From Limnephilus marmoratus (lineage: Eukaryota > Arthropoda > Insecta > Trichoptera > Limnephilidae), in the NCBI GenBank assembly GCA_917880885.1, contig OU862907.1, positions 68,381,072-68,445,071 on the forward strand: a stretch of DNA of 64,000 bases, in the 5' to 3' direction. Position numbers and translations under genes: made by a program. Positions 53,076 through 64,000 of this stretch are shown here, piece after piece. Each line of letters begins with the position of its first letter. The stretch's first letter is position 1. The notes below the pieces were generated by a model. That model did not search any database and had not been told where the DNA came from. It saw only the letters and a list, made by a program, of their open reading frames with translations.

Positions 53076-53449
53076 AACTTTTGCTTAATTCACATTCACA
53101 CGTCGTTTCATGTAAAGGTACCCTTAACATGGCCCGACTCAAGTATTTGATTCACTTGATCGTGGAATGCATCTCTACTGCTCCCTGTGGCCAGCCATGT
53201 TTTAAATGTGCGATCCGTCAATCTTTTATTTATTTATTGTAGTGGAAACTTCTTTAGCACCATTGTGATTTGACAAACACATACATCTATATGTTTTAGC
53301 TTACGAGAGAATGAGATAGTAACTATAGTCGGTCTCCTCTTTGTGCGGTGCTTCGTATTCTACACACTGTTGGCTACTTTTCAGTTTTCTTAGGGATATC
53401 TTTAGCGCCCCCCCCCCTTGAGTTTTTTTCTGTATCCGCCACTGCCTGG

Positions 53450-55075
53450 GGGTCCGTAAGAGCCACTTTGGGAACTACTGATGTAGTACACAGTTGTTGG
53501 CTTTAGGGAATTTATCTTTTTATCAAAGGTTTAATTTAAACATATTTTAGTAAGATGTGGATAATGTAAATATAGTCCGGCTGACGACAGCATACATACA
53601 CACATACAGTCGCATTAAATGAATTAGTGTTGTGTTGTCATTAGGCTAGGGGTTTCACATATAAGCCGTTATCCGCAGGGTGTCCGCATTTTGTTTATTG
53701 ACCAAGACTAGAAGTATACCGGAGATTTGTATGAAGGTGCTTTCGATAAAAAAACAATAATTGCATAATTTGTAGAGCGCCGTTTTTTATGAAAAATCAC
53801 CTCAAAGGCGCTGACAATATCTGACTTATAAAACGTAATCCTCAGTTTTCTTACTTAAGCAGTTACATTTTCTTTCCACGGATTTGACCGGCGTCAATGT
53901 TTCCTGCCAATTAATTACTTTAGTGACAGTTCAATCAATGTATTGTATATACCTACTATACAATAATCTGAATGTTTAGTCACCCTATTATATACGTACA
54001 GTGTGCGTGGTACGTGTACTCTGATAGCGAGATAATGAGATAGTACCTACCTATAATCGTCCTCCTCTTTGTGCGGTGCTTCGTAGCCTCCCTACTCTTG
54101 TCTATTTTAGTTTTCTGAAGGTTTCACTTCTACCGCCTGTGAATTGTTTGAACTTTTTGTTTTTTTTTTTAATTGTTGCGCTAAAAGCTAATTCATTAAA
54201 CTAATATGTTTTAATAGAAATTAAAACAAGTTTCCATGTTTCCTTCATCATATATATGTTTTCCTAATTCTAGTGATAGCAGTTTAATAACAATGAATAG
54301 TTTATAATGGTTATATGGACGCATAGATCAAACAATCCGATACAGAATTGAAACACAAACCGAGGTAATAACCCCCTCAGTATTCGGCACTCGGCACTCG
54401 GCACTCGGCACTCGGCACTCGGTACTCGGCACTCGGCACTCGGTACTCGGCACTCGGACCATCTGACCCTTGTTTATCTGCTCGGTAATATCTCATTTTG
54501 TTTATATGAACATTGTCCCAAAACAATTATTTAGAGTTATTTATGAATAGTTAAGATATGGATGTATTATTTGAGCAAGCCTCGCACAAGGAATGATCTA
54601 GTGAGATATACATACATACATACATGCAGACATACTTACATACATACATACATTTGAACACAGCCCAATTTATCAAACACAATACATGAAGCACAAACAT
54701 AAAGTGTTGAAACAACTGCTAACATATTAAGAAATTAAAACATATTATATTAAGTCTTTAATTGAATATAACTCTTTATTAAGATTATTTTTCTGTTCCT
54801 ATGGAGTTATATTATGTATGTGCCTGTTATTACTATTGAGACATGAAAACACACTTCTTTTATTTACTACATTTTATTAATTTATTGTCTATTGATGTGT
54901 CGATGATAAGTGATTTTTTTGTTTATTTTTATGTTTTCTATTTATCCATTGTTCAATACATGAATGTAGTACCTATCCTACATCTGATAATAATATGTAT
55001 TATTGAGACATGAATACTGTTATTTGTATTTAATAATGTCCCCTTTTTTTGTTTAATTCTATGTACAGTATAGTC
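53450..55075. other. Gene-free stretch with simple repeats
   Basis: 54050-54120 repeats the right subterminal part of the hAT-like element (TCCTCTTTGTGCGGTGCTTCG). 54380-54460 is a heptamer satellite (TCGGCAC/TCGGTAC, about 11 copies). 54610-54655 is an ACAT microsatellite. A GCGCC/GGCGC-bounded short hairpin repeat at about 53772-53805 recurs near 7580 and 55822. Confidence 0.6.
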
Positions 55076-55079
55076 TCTG

Positions 55080-56630
55080 TAAATCGAACCCTCTATAATC
55101 CGAACCACCATGCCCGGTATATCAGTAGCTGCATATCCTCGCTAAGTGTGGGATTCCTCGCTCAAATTAAAGCAGGCTGATCCATGATAAGCCGCAAACT
55201 AGTTACTTTTTTAGACACCGAGGTGTTAGCAGTGACACATGTTAAATTTGAGCTCTACGTAAATTGTAAAAATCATTTTCCTTATATCTTTCCTATTTCG
55301 TATTGTAAGGTTTATAATTTTTAACTTGGCTTGACTTGATTTAAGTAAAATTGTTATTGTAGAACCTTCTTTGGTAGTTTTTTTTGTCCCAAAATGAGAT
55401 CAATTAACATATTTGGATTGCTAAAAGAGCAAAGGAATTGTTGAGTTATATTCTAAACATCTCCAAGGATTTATAAAATTTATATAAAATATAAATATTG
55501 TTAGTGTCTCTAACTAGAAGCCTCCTAGAATATAATTCTCAAATATCTGTCTCCTTATGGAAACCACAATTAATACTGTTGAAAGAGTTCAACGCTAATT
55601 TATAAAAAGCGTTGATTTAAAATTTATAATTCTGTTGAATTAATCAACATTTTATTTGGTTTTGCTCCAATGAGATTGTTTTAATAAAAGGAGAAGAATA
55701 TGAATTGATGTTGCATGTTTATTTAAAAGTATAAATAATCTGTTGGACAGCTATAAAATCCTAACGTAAATGTTGCTTTATAGTGTATAGTTGATACAAA
55801 CTAAAAATTGTTGTCTGTATCAGCGCCCTTGAGGTGATTTTGCACGAAAACGGCGCTATATAAATTATCCAAATATTATAATTATTAAATTGTATTATTG
55901 GGACCACATTGGGACAATAATACAAGCTTGTGTCTTGTAATTCTGCTATAAATAGATGACACTGTTGGTGCAGCATATGCTAATATAGTCAATATGCCCT
56001 TGTTCGGGGCTGTGTTGAAATAACATAAGGTTTTACTCCTGAAGCACAACAACAGTTTTGCAGACCTAACTTTAGCATTACTTCTGTTACTCTTCCTGTT
56101 GTTCGCCATATTATTAATAACATTTCTATTAAACTTTTCTTTCAACCACTTCTATAAGCACATCATTATTGATGTTTATTATAATTTGTTAACTGCATTA
56201 TGTTTTATTTTATATAATTTGTCTGATATGCTTACTTTGGAGTTGTTTGCATTGTGTTACTTTCCTTTGTTATTATTAGATACATATTTGTTCTTATTCT
56301 ACTGCTCTATTCTGCTGTTATTTTACTGTTGTAATTTCTGTAACAATATTAAATTACCTGAACACAGTTCTGATAGTTATTTAGAATATGACAGGCTATT
56401 AGGTTAGCTGCCATTGCTCTAAAATCAAATCAACAATATGATATTAGCGATGAGGAACTAAATTATTATTTACCAGATGAAAGGGAGATATAATTAAATT
56501 GTAAACAATTATTTGTAAATATGTATTAAACTGTGAAACAATAAACGTGTCTCTTGAAATATCTTGTTTTTTATAATATTTATGTATTTGTTCCCTTGAT
56601 ATTCCTATTTTCCAACACAACTATCTGTCA
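55080..56630. other. Gene-free stretch
   Basis: 55065-55125 (TAGTCTCTGTAAATCGAACC) resembles a pogo/Tigger-type terminal word, uncertain. ORFs at 55885-56145 (minus) and 56099-56407 (plus) overlap each other and have no motif I recognise. Confidence 0.4.
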
Positions 56631-56639
56631 TATAACTGA

Positions 56640-56960
56640 CTATGGGCTCCATCGAAGCCAGAGCCAAGTTAACATCTGAGAACTTGGGCGTACTGTACAG
56701 GGCCCACAGATACACAACATAATATACAACTGTTCACCCTGTACAGCAAGTATTGCAAGTACACCCTCGCTGTAGGCTAGTAGGCAGCCACCTCTGGTCT
56801 GCAGCCCCAAAATACCTGAAAAACCCTTGCACTGTGCAGGAACGGGTGATCTGTTTGATAAAATATACCTTAAATAACGGATTGCAATCTTTGGAGCACA
56901 TACTTCAGGTGGGAAATCTTGGCCTTGGCCCCTCACAGCTCACAGCATCCCCAAAGGCGA
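56640..56960 (+). pseudogene. LINE reverse transcriptase fragment
   Basis: The plus-strand reading gives SENLGVLYRAHRY and, after frame breaks, SHLWSAAPKYLKNPCTVQER. This resembles the thumb region of insect LINE RTs (KLGVL..AR.YFTP, then CSHLW.GAP.Y.L...D..Q.R). No catalytic motifs. Confidence 0.7.
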
Positions 56961-57039
56961 CATAAGTATTATATTGATTTAAGTAATTTTAAGCACTTGG
57001 TAAGTATACAATATTTCAGACTAGAATAAATAGGACATA

Positions 57040-57150
57040 GAAATGTAGCTTGTGCAATGATGGAATAGGTACAGGAGCTAGAATAGAGGATTGACCCCGT
57101 GTTACCACACTGGGAACCAGAACTTAGGACAACTTGGCTACTAACCCATG
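57040..57150 (-). repeat. Decayed tRNA-derived SINE (second family)
   Basis: ATGTAGCTTGTGCAATGATGG and GAGGATTGACCCCGTG follow the order of 50940-51030, with more changes. Confidence 0.5.
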
Positions 57151-57472
57151 GATTACAAACATAATAAAATAAAACCCAAGTTTAAATGCACTTTGTTTAT
57201 TTATTTATTCAGTATTTCTTCACCATTGTTTAGCATGTAATTATTAACCCACTAGGGTTCGCCTGTACCGGGGTTAATAATTTCACAATTTAATAAAAGT
57301 AATACACATAAATATCGGTCATAACCAAACAGTAAAGTTTTATTTTAATTTTAGCGACTATATAAAATAATTGTATTCACTAAATAATATAATGGTGAAT
57401 TTAAAGTAAGTGTAGATATTATATACCTATTTTTCGTTCTCCTCACTAGGGGGTCCTGTGCCGAGGTGGACT

Positions 57473-57690
57473 AAAGTCTTTTCGTTATTTGTTTTTGGGG
57501 TGTTATGCCGTGTTGCACTACCTCCTCCTTTAGCCAACGTTTCGGACAGCATTACAGTATCCGTTATCAGGGCAGATGTTGATGGACAATAATTAATTAT
57601 GGACACTGTAACGCTGTCCGAAACGTTCGCTAAAGGAGGATGTAGCGCAACATGGCATAATACTCCAAAAACATATAACGAAAATACTTT
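57473..57690. repeat. Foldback element with 90-bp arms
   Basis: 57473-57562 pairs with 57601-57690, including CTCCTTTAGCCAACGTTTCG with CGAAACGTTCGCTAAAGGAG and TTGTTTTTGGGGTGTTATG with its near-complement. About 38 nt of loop with ATCAGGGCAGATGTTGATGG. No ORF and no clear target duplication. Confidence 0.85.
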
Positions 57691-57699
57691 TGGTCGTGA

Positions 57700-58980
57700 A
57701 AATCTTAAATCATATATTGGACTTAAGTTATTTAAATATAGATATAGGTAGTTTGTTTGTCTTCTATGTCATTTTTAGTGTCTTCCTTAGGGCTTCTTCA
57801 TTGACTTCTTTAAGCCATATTTTTATTCTTGATTAGTAGGTACTCATTAGAATTTATTAGTTTAATGTCTTGGGGAAGGATGTTATGGAGTTTTGTTATG
57901 GAAAGTATATGTAATAGGGTTTTTTCATTGACCTCTAAGGTTCTTCATTTCCTCACAAATAATTGAGATGCCCATAAAATCATGAAACATAACATCTTTA
58001 ATTGCCTTCATCTTATAATTTAAATAAAAAATAAATAAATTAGCTCACATCCGTAATAGATATGTGATATACCTCTTGATTACAAAAATATTTTTTCAGT
58101 TTGGTTGGGTATTTTGATTTCAAATCCAAAATAAAGATTTGTATGAAACCGACCGTGCAAACGTTCCTCTCAAAGCATTAAATGGTTTGAGCAACTCTCA
58201 TTACCTACATATGTTTACGCCTGGGTTTTAAATCAAGACCTGTGGGTCAGACCAAAGAGTTACAAAGATATATTTAATATAAAATATTACGTGACTAGAT
58301 AACAAACGCATTATCCATATTTAATAAGACATCTCTCATTGGGAAAACATTTAGCAAATAAAAAAAAACAATTACAAATATGAATACGCTTCCGATTTCT
58401 AGACAACATATTCCCTTAGTTAGTACACTGAATAAAAATATGTGGTTTAATAATTTGGAATATTTTTATATGTCATTTTTATTCGATTTAATGTTATGAA
58501 TACATGGTCTGGTGGAGGATTCAGTATTTTTTAATATCTTCAATAATATATTTTTGGCATATATTTGTTGTACATTTGGTACGTCAAAGCTGTTGAAAAT
58601 TGCAATTGAAGGCGTTCTAATAGTTCTAATAGTAGGTAGTTTCAGTATGGTCTTTACGATTCCTTTTTGAATTGTATTCAGGTTGTGTGTACTTATGTGT
58701 AGCAGATTATATATCAATAATAATAGATTAACCTAAAGATATATAAAGGTAGTTCTTATATTTTATATATATACATAAAGTAATAATAGTCTAACCAAGA
58801 GATACCTATATTTCTCAACTTCTCTTAAGGTAACCAAAGGTATATATTAAAAATAATTTAATTTACAATGAGAAGAGTTCAGAAAGTGGATCTATTTAAA
58901 CAAAATAATTAAACATTGTAGCAATATAGATTATCCAGTCATACACATTGTGCAGTAAACAGATATTGTCAGGAATCAGT
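57700..58980. other. Gene-free stretch with family F copy
   Basis: 58085-58200 is the second family F copy (see 1030-1290). The minus ORF at 58466-58717 has an NTIQKGIVKTILKLP word reminiscent of a LINE C-terminus, not enough to call. Confidence 0.5.
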
Positions 58981-58984
58981 ACCT

Positions 58985-59070
58985 TGCAGAGTGGAACATA
59001 CTCTCAGTATCGCCCTGCTGAGAGATCACCAATCATACTAGCGAAATATTGCTTGAAATGGCTTGAGCAA
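58985..59070 (-). repeat. SINE-body fragment
   Basis: CTCTCAGTATCGCCCTGCTG, and AGCGAAATATTGCTTGAAATGG: a minus-strand copy of the block seen at 49400-49985. Confidence 0.65.
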
Positions 59071-59508
59071 CTGTGGAAAGTGCATTACATCTGTTCACAT
59101 AATTGAACTCAACACCTGTGGGTGACGAGTTCAGATTTAAAAATGTCTAATTAATACATATGACTGGATAATACATATCTCACTGGGAAAACATTTATTA
59201 TTTATTTATTTAGTATCTAATGAAAATAAATAAAATATACCTACTATAGACTTCAGACAACATATTCCCTTAGTACCTACACTGAATGCAATATGATCTA
59301 GATACGTCCATTTCTAATAGTAAAACCAATGGCGCCAAATAGGTATCGACTCCTAGTCCCTAAACAGGTCAATGAAATTGAATATCCCTTCAAAAAAGAT
59401 ATTTGAAAATGTTTGATCAATTTCTACCAAATTAAGAATATTCCATTGAAATACCGGTAGAATAAGGATAGTATTCTCATCTGACGTCTGTGCTTTCTGT
59501 GCTATAGA

Positions 59509-59536
59509 CGGCCTATGTGGGCAAACACATAGGCCG
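59509..59536. other. Perfect 11-bp hairpin
   Basis: CGGCCTATGTG and CACATAGGCCG around GGCAAA. It lies in a region without genes, and function is unknown. Confidence 0.6.
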
Positions 59537-59639
59537 CCAAGACCTAGACAAACCTCAGCCCAAAACTTGAAATGACGTGCGACGGTGGTGTTGGTTAGAC
59601 ATTTAGGCCGCGCATCCGCGCCCAAAAAGAAGAAGATGG

Positions 59640-60555
59640 AGAGATATGTAATTGTGCCTTAAGAGGATAGATTTCGCAAGGAACGCGGAACGTTTAGGTA
59701 TTTCATTATATCCACTTTGTCCCGCTCCAACGAAGCTCACACATACTTACGAAATTCAAAACAATAAGCACACACACTTAGTGACACACAGCCATGATAC
59801 ATTTGGGTCTATCCGTTAGCATCGCATCTTGTATTCGGAACTCGGAAGTGCGAACAGCCGTGCATATACCTACCTACTTAAGCAATCCGTTATTTGTTCT
59901 TCGTAGTATTTAGTAACTTAGTGATTCCTCAATCAATATATTGAGAGGGTATCGGCTGATAATGCATGTATTGTTTATTATAATATTATAGTCAAACAGA
60001 AACTAAGTGAACGGTCAAAGTCCACAGTCAGTAATAAAATTTACAGGTAAAGCAACACGAGAAGGTTCACGACTTAAAATTAATTTTACCAAACAAAATG
60101 TTTTTATTATGTTCGGGACTGAATTTAAGTCTGAATAAGGGTTGAATAAAAATGCGTAAGTGTTTAAAAATACCTACAAGGTGTCCGGTAACTCATATTA
60201 CATATATATTTCAGAATCAAGAAAATTCATAGACTGGTTTTATCAGATGCTAATTAATAAAGCGGTAACCAATTTATGAGATATTTAAATTTTAATAATA
60301 TTTGATTTTTACCCCCGGTTGGGATTTTGAATATGTTACATCGGTTAATTTTTATTTGTGATTAAAATATATATTTTACATTCCAATTACAGAGCGTTCT
60401 TCGAGGAATGTCACAAACTGATTTTCAAACCAATTTTTGAAGGGAATTCATTTCAGAATGTTAATATGTATTCGACATAACCTTTATCGTATTGAATATA
60501 AATTTACACCCCGTGATAAAACCCGTTTTTGCTGAACCACAATGCAAAATGATTA
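59640..60555. other. Gene-free stretch
   Basis: No supported gene, RNA gene or repeat. AT-rich throughout. Confidence 0.4.
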
Positions 60556-60560
60556 GCCGG

Positions 60561-60935
60561 CTAAAAAAATATTTTATCCACCAGATCCTTGTTAAGATTT
60601 GCAAGAGTGGGATATTGTCCATTGTCATAAAAATCCATCAAACTACGACGCACAACATCCTTTTTAAAATCTTCCAATCCCGTTACCGTTTTAGGTTTTT
60701 TGTAGTTTTTACTTGGCTGATGAAACATTTTTACTTCTTCTGCTAACGGAAAATGAGAAGCTTCCGACGAAACTCTTCGAATGTTGTATAGGTTGAGGCC
60801 GCAAGCCTCTGCTGCCAATAAATGTACTTGCTTGAAGTTCAATGTTTTGATGTATTCTGGATTGTCACGGATTTTTTGGAAAAACTTGATAACATTATAA
60901 ACTATCGTTTTTTCACTGCCTGCAATTCGTAGCGT
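60561..60935 (-). pseudogene. N-terminal fragment of an insect DDE-transposase-like protein
   Basis: The minus-strand reading gives EKTIVYNVIKFFQ, then LAAEACGLNLYNIRRV (a helix-turn-helix-like region) and PKTVTGLEDFKKDVVRRSLM with YPTLANLNKDL. I know this layout from Tc1/mariner-like or related DDE proteins in insect genomes, where the first part binds DNA. The frame stops after DKIFF, before any catalytic region. It could be a relic or one exon. Confidence 0.6.
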
Positions 60936-60959
60936 TGATTTACATCCACTATTTTAAAT

Positions 60960-61890
60960 ATGTATTATCTACTAAACACACTAATATTAGATCACGCAAT
61001 GTGTAATTACTAATTACAATCACGCCGATTAAATAAACGGAGTCAAAATGACATTAAAAAAGTATATATCGAAAATAAAGTAATGGACTGGATTTTGATC
61101 TTATGAAGTCAATACAGTACTTATTACTGAATGTGGAATCATTAATTGTTTGCTTTTATAGTAAGTAGCATGATATAAATAACAATGAAATTTCCAAAGG
61201 ATTTAGTCGTCTAATTCACGGGAATAACCGCCATTGGAATTTCTAAATTTTGTTTCGCAGCGTGTAATTATTTATTAGGTATCGTCTGAAATATTGTTTT
61301 TAGATTTCAGTTTAATGTATTTTCGAAAATTGGAATTTTCGAGGGACGTATAAATAATAAGAAATGAAAAATATAAAAATATTAATAATATAATGGTGGA
61401 GTGCCTTTCGAGTTTGGGTTTTTCGGAGTTTTGACTGTACGTTAATCCCCGTGTGAAATTTTGGGAGTGCACTTGGTATCTGTTCGACTATAACATAATA
61501 ATGCATTGTTTTTTATAATATAATCTGATAATGTATTGTTTATTATAATATTATATAATAAAGTATATATATCGGACGGATGTCCTCTATATTGACTAAG
61601 TATTGGAGAAGTATTTTTGATCGAATTGTTAGGCATTGAAGTTCCCACCACTGTCCCGCCCCGGTATAGGCGACTTATGTTCGCCCCTTCGGAGCTCTCG
61701 CAAGAATCTAATTTTTTTGAATGAACGACTCTACATTTAATAAAACGAATCTAGACCTTCAATGCCCCTGCATACTTTGTTAGGTGGCGGAAATGTAGGA
61801 TCGCCTACAGACTGTACTGTAATGGTCAGTTTACTAATACTACAGGTGTTAGTGGTACATAAGAAATTCGATATAGAAAACAAAAAAATA
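60960..61890. other. Gene-free stretch
   Basis: AT-rich. A GC-richer patch at about 61650-61700 is unidentified. Confidence 0.4.
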
Positions 61891-61894
61891 GTAT

Positions 61895-62956
61895 TTCAGC
61901 AACCATCATGAGTTATGCATGCAGTTGCTGATGAACGGAGGGAGACCACACACTCCAGAGCTGCAGGTATCTGTGTATGGAAAAGAAAAAAAAGCAATGA
62001 AATAAGTGTAGATATACAAAATTGAAATAGAAATGGTGAAAGTAACCAACCGGCGACCGGCAGTCCCCGTGAGAATGAAGAAGGTCGTGTGTCCAACGTT
62101 ACGACATCCAAAGGAGTCGTCCTTTAGCCAGCTAGCCGGTGGTGCCTAGACGACGTAATTGGACGACCATTCAGAAGACCCTAGGGAGGAAAGCGTCGGG
62201 TAGCCGGAGGCGGGACGGACAACCTTCGGACGCCGCTCAGTCTTTCCCCCAACCCTTTCACATCAGGGGGGGTGGCGCGGGCGCCGGGTGGAGCCCACCA
62301 AGTCCAACAGGCCGGCCCAAACAAGTAAAGCAGGGACAAGGCCCAAAGTCCAACCCCTTTACTGGGGAAAAGGACAAAACAAAATAGGCAACGGAGTTCA
62401 GTTCAACCTCCAAATAAACTATATAACATAGGGAGAAAAGAAGAATAAAAAAATAAAACAAATGAAGACAAAATAATAATACATCAATCATTGATGCTAA
62501 ATGAGTTGATGTTGGAGACCCCCATGGCGCTCATGAATAGATCATGAATACAGAGCAATATGAATATAACTTAATGGTAACAGTAAGTAGATGCTGTAAA
62601 AAAAGGCAAAGTATACTAAACATGAAAAATTGTAAAAATGAAATTAAAAATTAAACCGCAGAGCTGCAAAACAGAAAAGTTTAAATATTTATATAGCCGC
62701 AATCTTCCAAAATGTAAAAGTTTTGGTAAAATAGCATAACAATATAGAAGGGGAAGAAATATAATGTACATGTAGATTGTAGACTAAAAATGTTGACAAT
62801 ACTGCAGAGCTGCAAACAGTAAAGCTGTAAACTTTTAAATGAAAATAACAAAAGAAAAATAAATTAAAAATATAAAAGTATATACATCCAAAGAAAATTT
62901 TTGAATCGTAGTCCGTGGTATATCAGGAACAAGTACACCTGGTGACCTATATTAAA
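61895..62956 (-). other. Probable 3' region of the R1-clade element
   Basis: Lies directly downstream (minus strand) of the R1-like ORF. It includes a GC-rich section (62100-62360) with a plus-strand ORF that is probably chance, and an AT-rich part with CAGAGCTGCAAA repeated at about 62660 and 62803. The 3' end of the element was not identified. Confidence 0.4.
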
Positions 62957-63742
62957 CTAGTCAGCGACTCTGAGAGCAGGCCATCTTTCAACCCAGATCC
63001 TTGCAAATTTACGCAGGCACTCGAAATTCACCTTGTTCGAAACTAGATCAGTGTTCCACACTGGTCTAATCGGTACATCCAAACCATCTAGCATTTCCTC
63101 TCTAGCATCCATCATTATCTCACAGTGCCACAGAATGTGCTCGGCCGTCTGGTTGGTGCAACCGCACGCGCAGTTGGGATGAGGGGACAGGGAGAGGGAA
63201 CGAAGTCTCCCCCTGAACTCCCCATGACCAGACAAGAGTTGGGTCACGTAGTGGTCTAGTTTTAGGAAGGCCCCTTCCATTCTGACTTTAACTGATGGGA
63301 AGAAGGAGAAGGTCCATCTTCCCAAATTCGACCTATCCCAACGAAGCTGCCACTCCTGGAGCGACAGTTCCCTCATTGAACGAAGCAGACCAGGGAGAGT
63401 CCCCGGACCACCCGGAGTTAAAACTACACCAAGATGAGTTGCCGGGGTTCCTCTGGTCAGCTTCTGCTTCGTAATCACCTCCCTGATTTCAAGATCGATT
63501 GGTAATAAACCGGCCAAAACAGGCAAAGCATCCGAAGCAACGGTTCTATACGCACCGGATAGTGCCAACAGAGGCGTACGTTGGCCCCTCTTGAGAGCCA
63601 AGAGTATGAGCGAATTATCCAAGCGGTGCTCCCAAACAGATGCAGCATATGAAACTTGCGTCACATATACACATCTGTATAGAATTCGCAACACAGGATT
63701 ACGCAATCCCCACTCAGCTGTGGAGAGTCTCCTTAGCTTCAA
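62957..63742 (-). pseudogene. R1-clade non-LTR retrotransposon ORF2, C-terminal part
   Basis: It reads LRRLSTAEWGL, ILYRCVYVTQVSYAASVWEH, KRGQRTPLLALSGAYRTVASDALPVLAGL-like words (thumb), and ends with a zinc-binding CACGCTNQTAEHILWHC, the C-terminal Cys-His motif of R1-type elements. It is out of frame with the upstream part at 63739-63999. A lost T in a TTTT run at about 63741 is enough to explain this. R1-clade elements insert at specific sites such as rDNA or telomeric repeats, but the target cannot be seen here. Confidence 0.85.
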
Positions 63743-63999
63743 AAGAGAGCCTGAGCCTTGCTGGATACATCCTTGACGTGAGACAGAAAAGAGGACGATC
63801 GATCTAGTGTAACGCCTAAGTATTTTACATTATCGAAAAAACGGATGTTGGACTCTCCCATTTTGATGGTCGGGTTTCTGTTTCTGCTGAGATAACCCTT
63901 CATCAGGAGACCCTTGGTCTTGTGGGGAGCGAAGGTCATTTTGTTTCTTTTTCCAAAATCCAGGAACATCTGCAAACCTTCACTGCCTTTCTTTTCCAC
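63739..63999 (-). pseudogene. R1-clade ORF2, RT thumb part, runs off the window
   Basis: MTFAPHKTKGLLMKG and IRFFDNVKYLGVTLDRSSSF are the segment following the RT catalytic box in R1-clade proteins. SKAQALF then meets a TGA where the frame shifts. The catalytic domain and endonuclease would lie beyond position 64000. Confidence 0.85.
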
Positions 64000-64000
64000 T

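Larger units (their letters stand above)
52272..53444. mobile_element. Second copy of the hAT-like element, with other inserts
   Basis: The left end (CTGGCGGATACAGAGGGGCGC, slightly decayed) and right end (CTGTATCCGCCACTG) match 26477-27165, as do the adjacent 130 bp on the left and about 130 bp on the right (CTCTTTGTGCGGTGCTTCG). No 8-bp duplication is visible. The flanks (GGACCCCCTG and GGGGGTCCGTAAG) suggest it sits inside another repeat. The interior differs from the first copy: an RTE fragment and a family D copy. Confidence 0.78.

Noticed and set aside
55885..56407. Membrane-like ORF on the plus strand (56099-56407) and a basic ORF on the minus strand
   Set aside because: They overlap, show no recognisable family and have AT-rich codon patterns like the flanks. 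I cannot support either as a gene.
62139..62491. ORFs in the GC-rich patch at 62.1-62.5 kb on both strands
   Set aside because: They overlap on opposite strands, have no motif, and lie where the 3' UTR of the R1-clade element is expected.

Overview
The window looks like a gene-poor, repeat-dense stretch of an insect nuclear genome. The base composition is AT-rich. Spliceosomal-style splice signals and arthropod-type elements are present: Penelope-like, Ty3/Gypsy, R1-clade, RTE-like and other non-LTR retrotransposons, hAT-like DNA elements and tRNA-derived SINEs. Frequent TAGGTACCTA-like words and some of the repeats remind me of Lepidoptera. I cannot settle the order from sequence alone.

Layout. 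1-9.6 kb holds truncated Penelope-like (PLE) tails, C-rich interspersed repeats, a foldback element and a 5'-truncated non-LTR element. 10.6-15.5 kb is a near-complete minus-strand Gypsy element with almost identical 371-bp LTRs but broken reading frames. 16-34 kb mixes a 5'-truncated PLE with an inverted terminal repeat, several hammerhead-ribozyme-like motifs, a long hairpin, segmental duplications, a hAT-like element with a perfect 8-bp target duplication, and minisatellites. 35.2-37.9 kb is a pyrimidine tract with higher-order repetition. 38.8-40.3 kb is a 1.5-kb solo LTR with a TATA box and a series of strong hairpins. 40.4-43.6 kb holds tandem tRNA-like units and a pair of inverted PLE relics. 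49.1-62 kb is again repeats, and an R1-clade element runs off the right end on the minus strand.

The only locus that looks like host coding sequence is 43.76-49.10 kb. A 409-residue class-3-lipase-like ORF is followed, in the same frame and after one TAA codon, by a 1364-residue ORF with a NACHT NTPase and C-terminal ankyrin repeats. Only seven codons lie between that TAA and the second ATG. Together they give effector (lipase), switch (NACHT) and sensor (ankyrin) order, the layout of fungal NLR-like proteins and bacterial STAND defence proteins. Both ORFs are intronless. Whether the locus makes two proteins, one read-through protein, or is a recently broken fusion gene is the main open question.

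Gene neighbourhood does not suggest an operon beyond this pair. Everything else is mobile or repetitive, and the flanks of the pair are repeats too.
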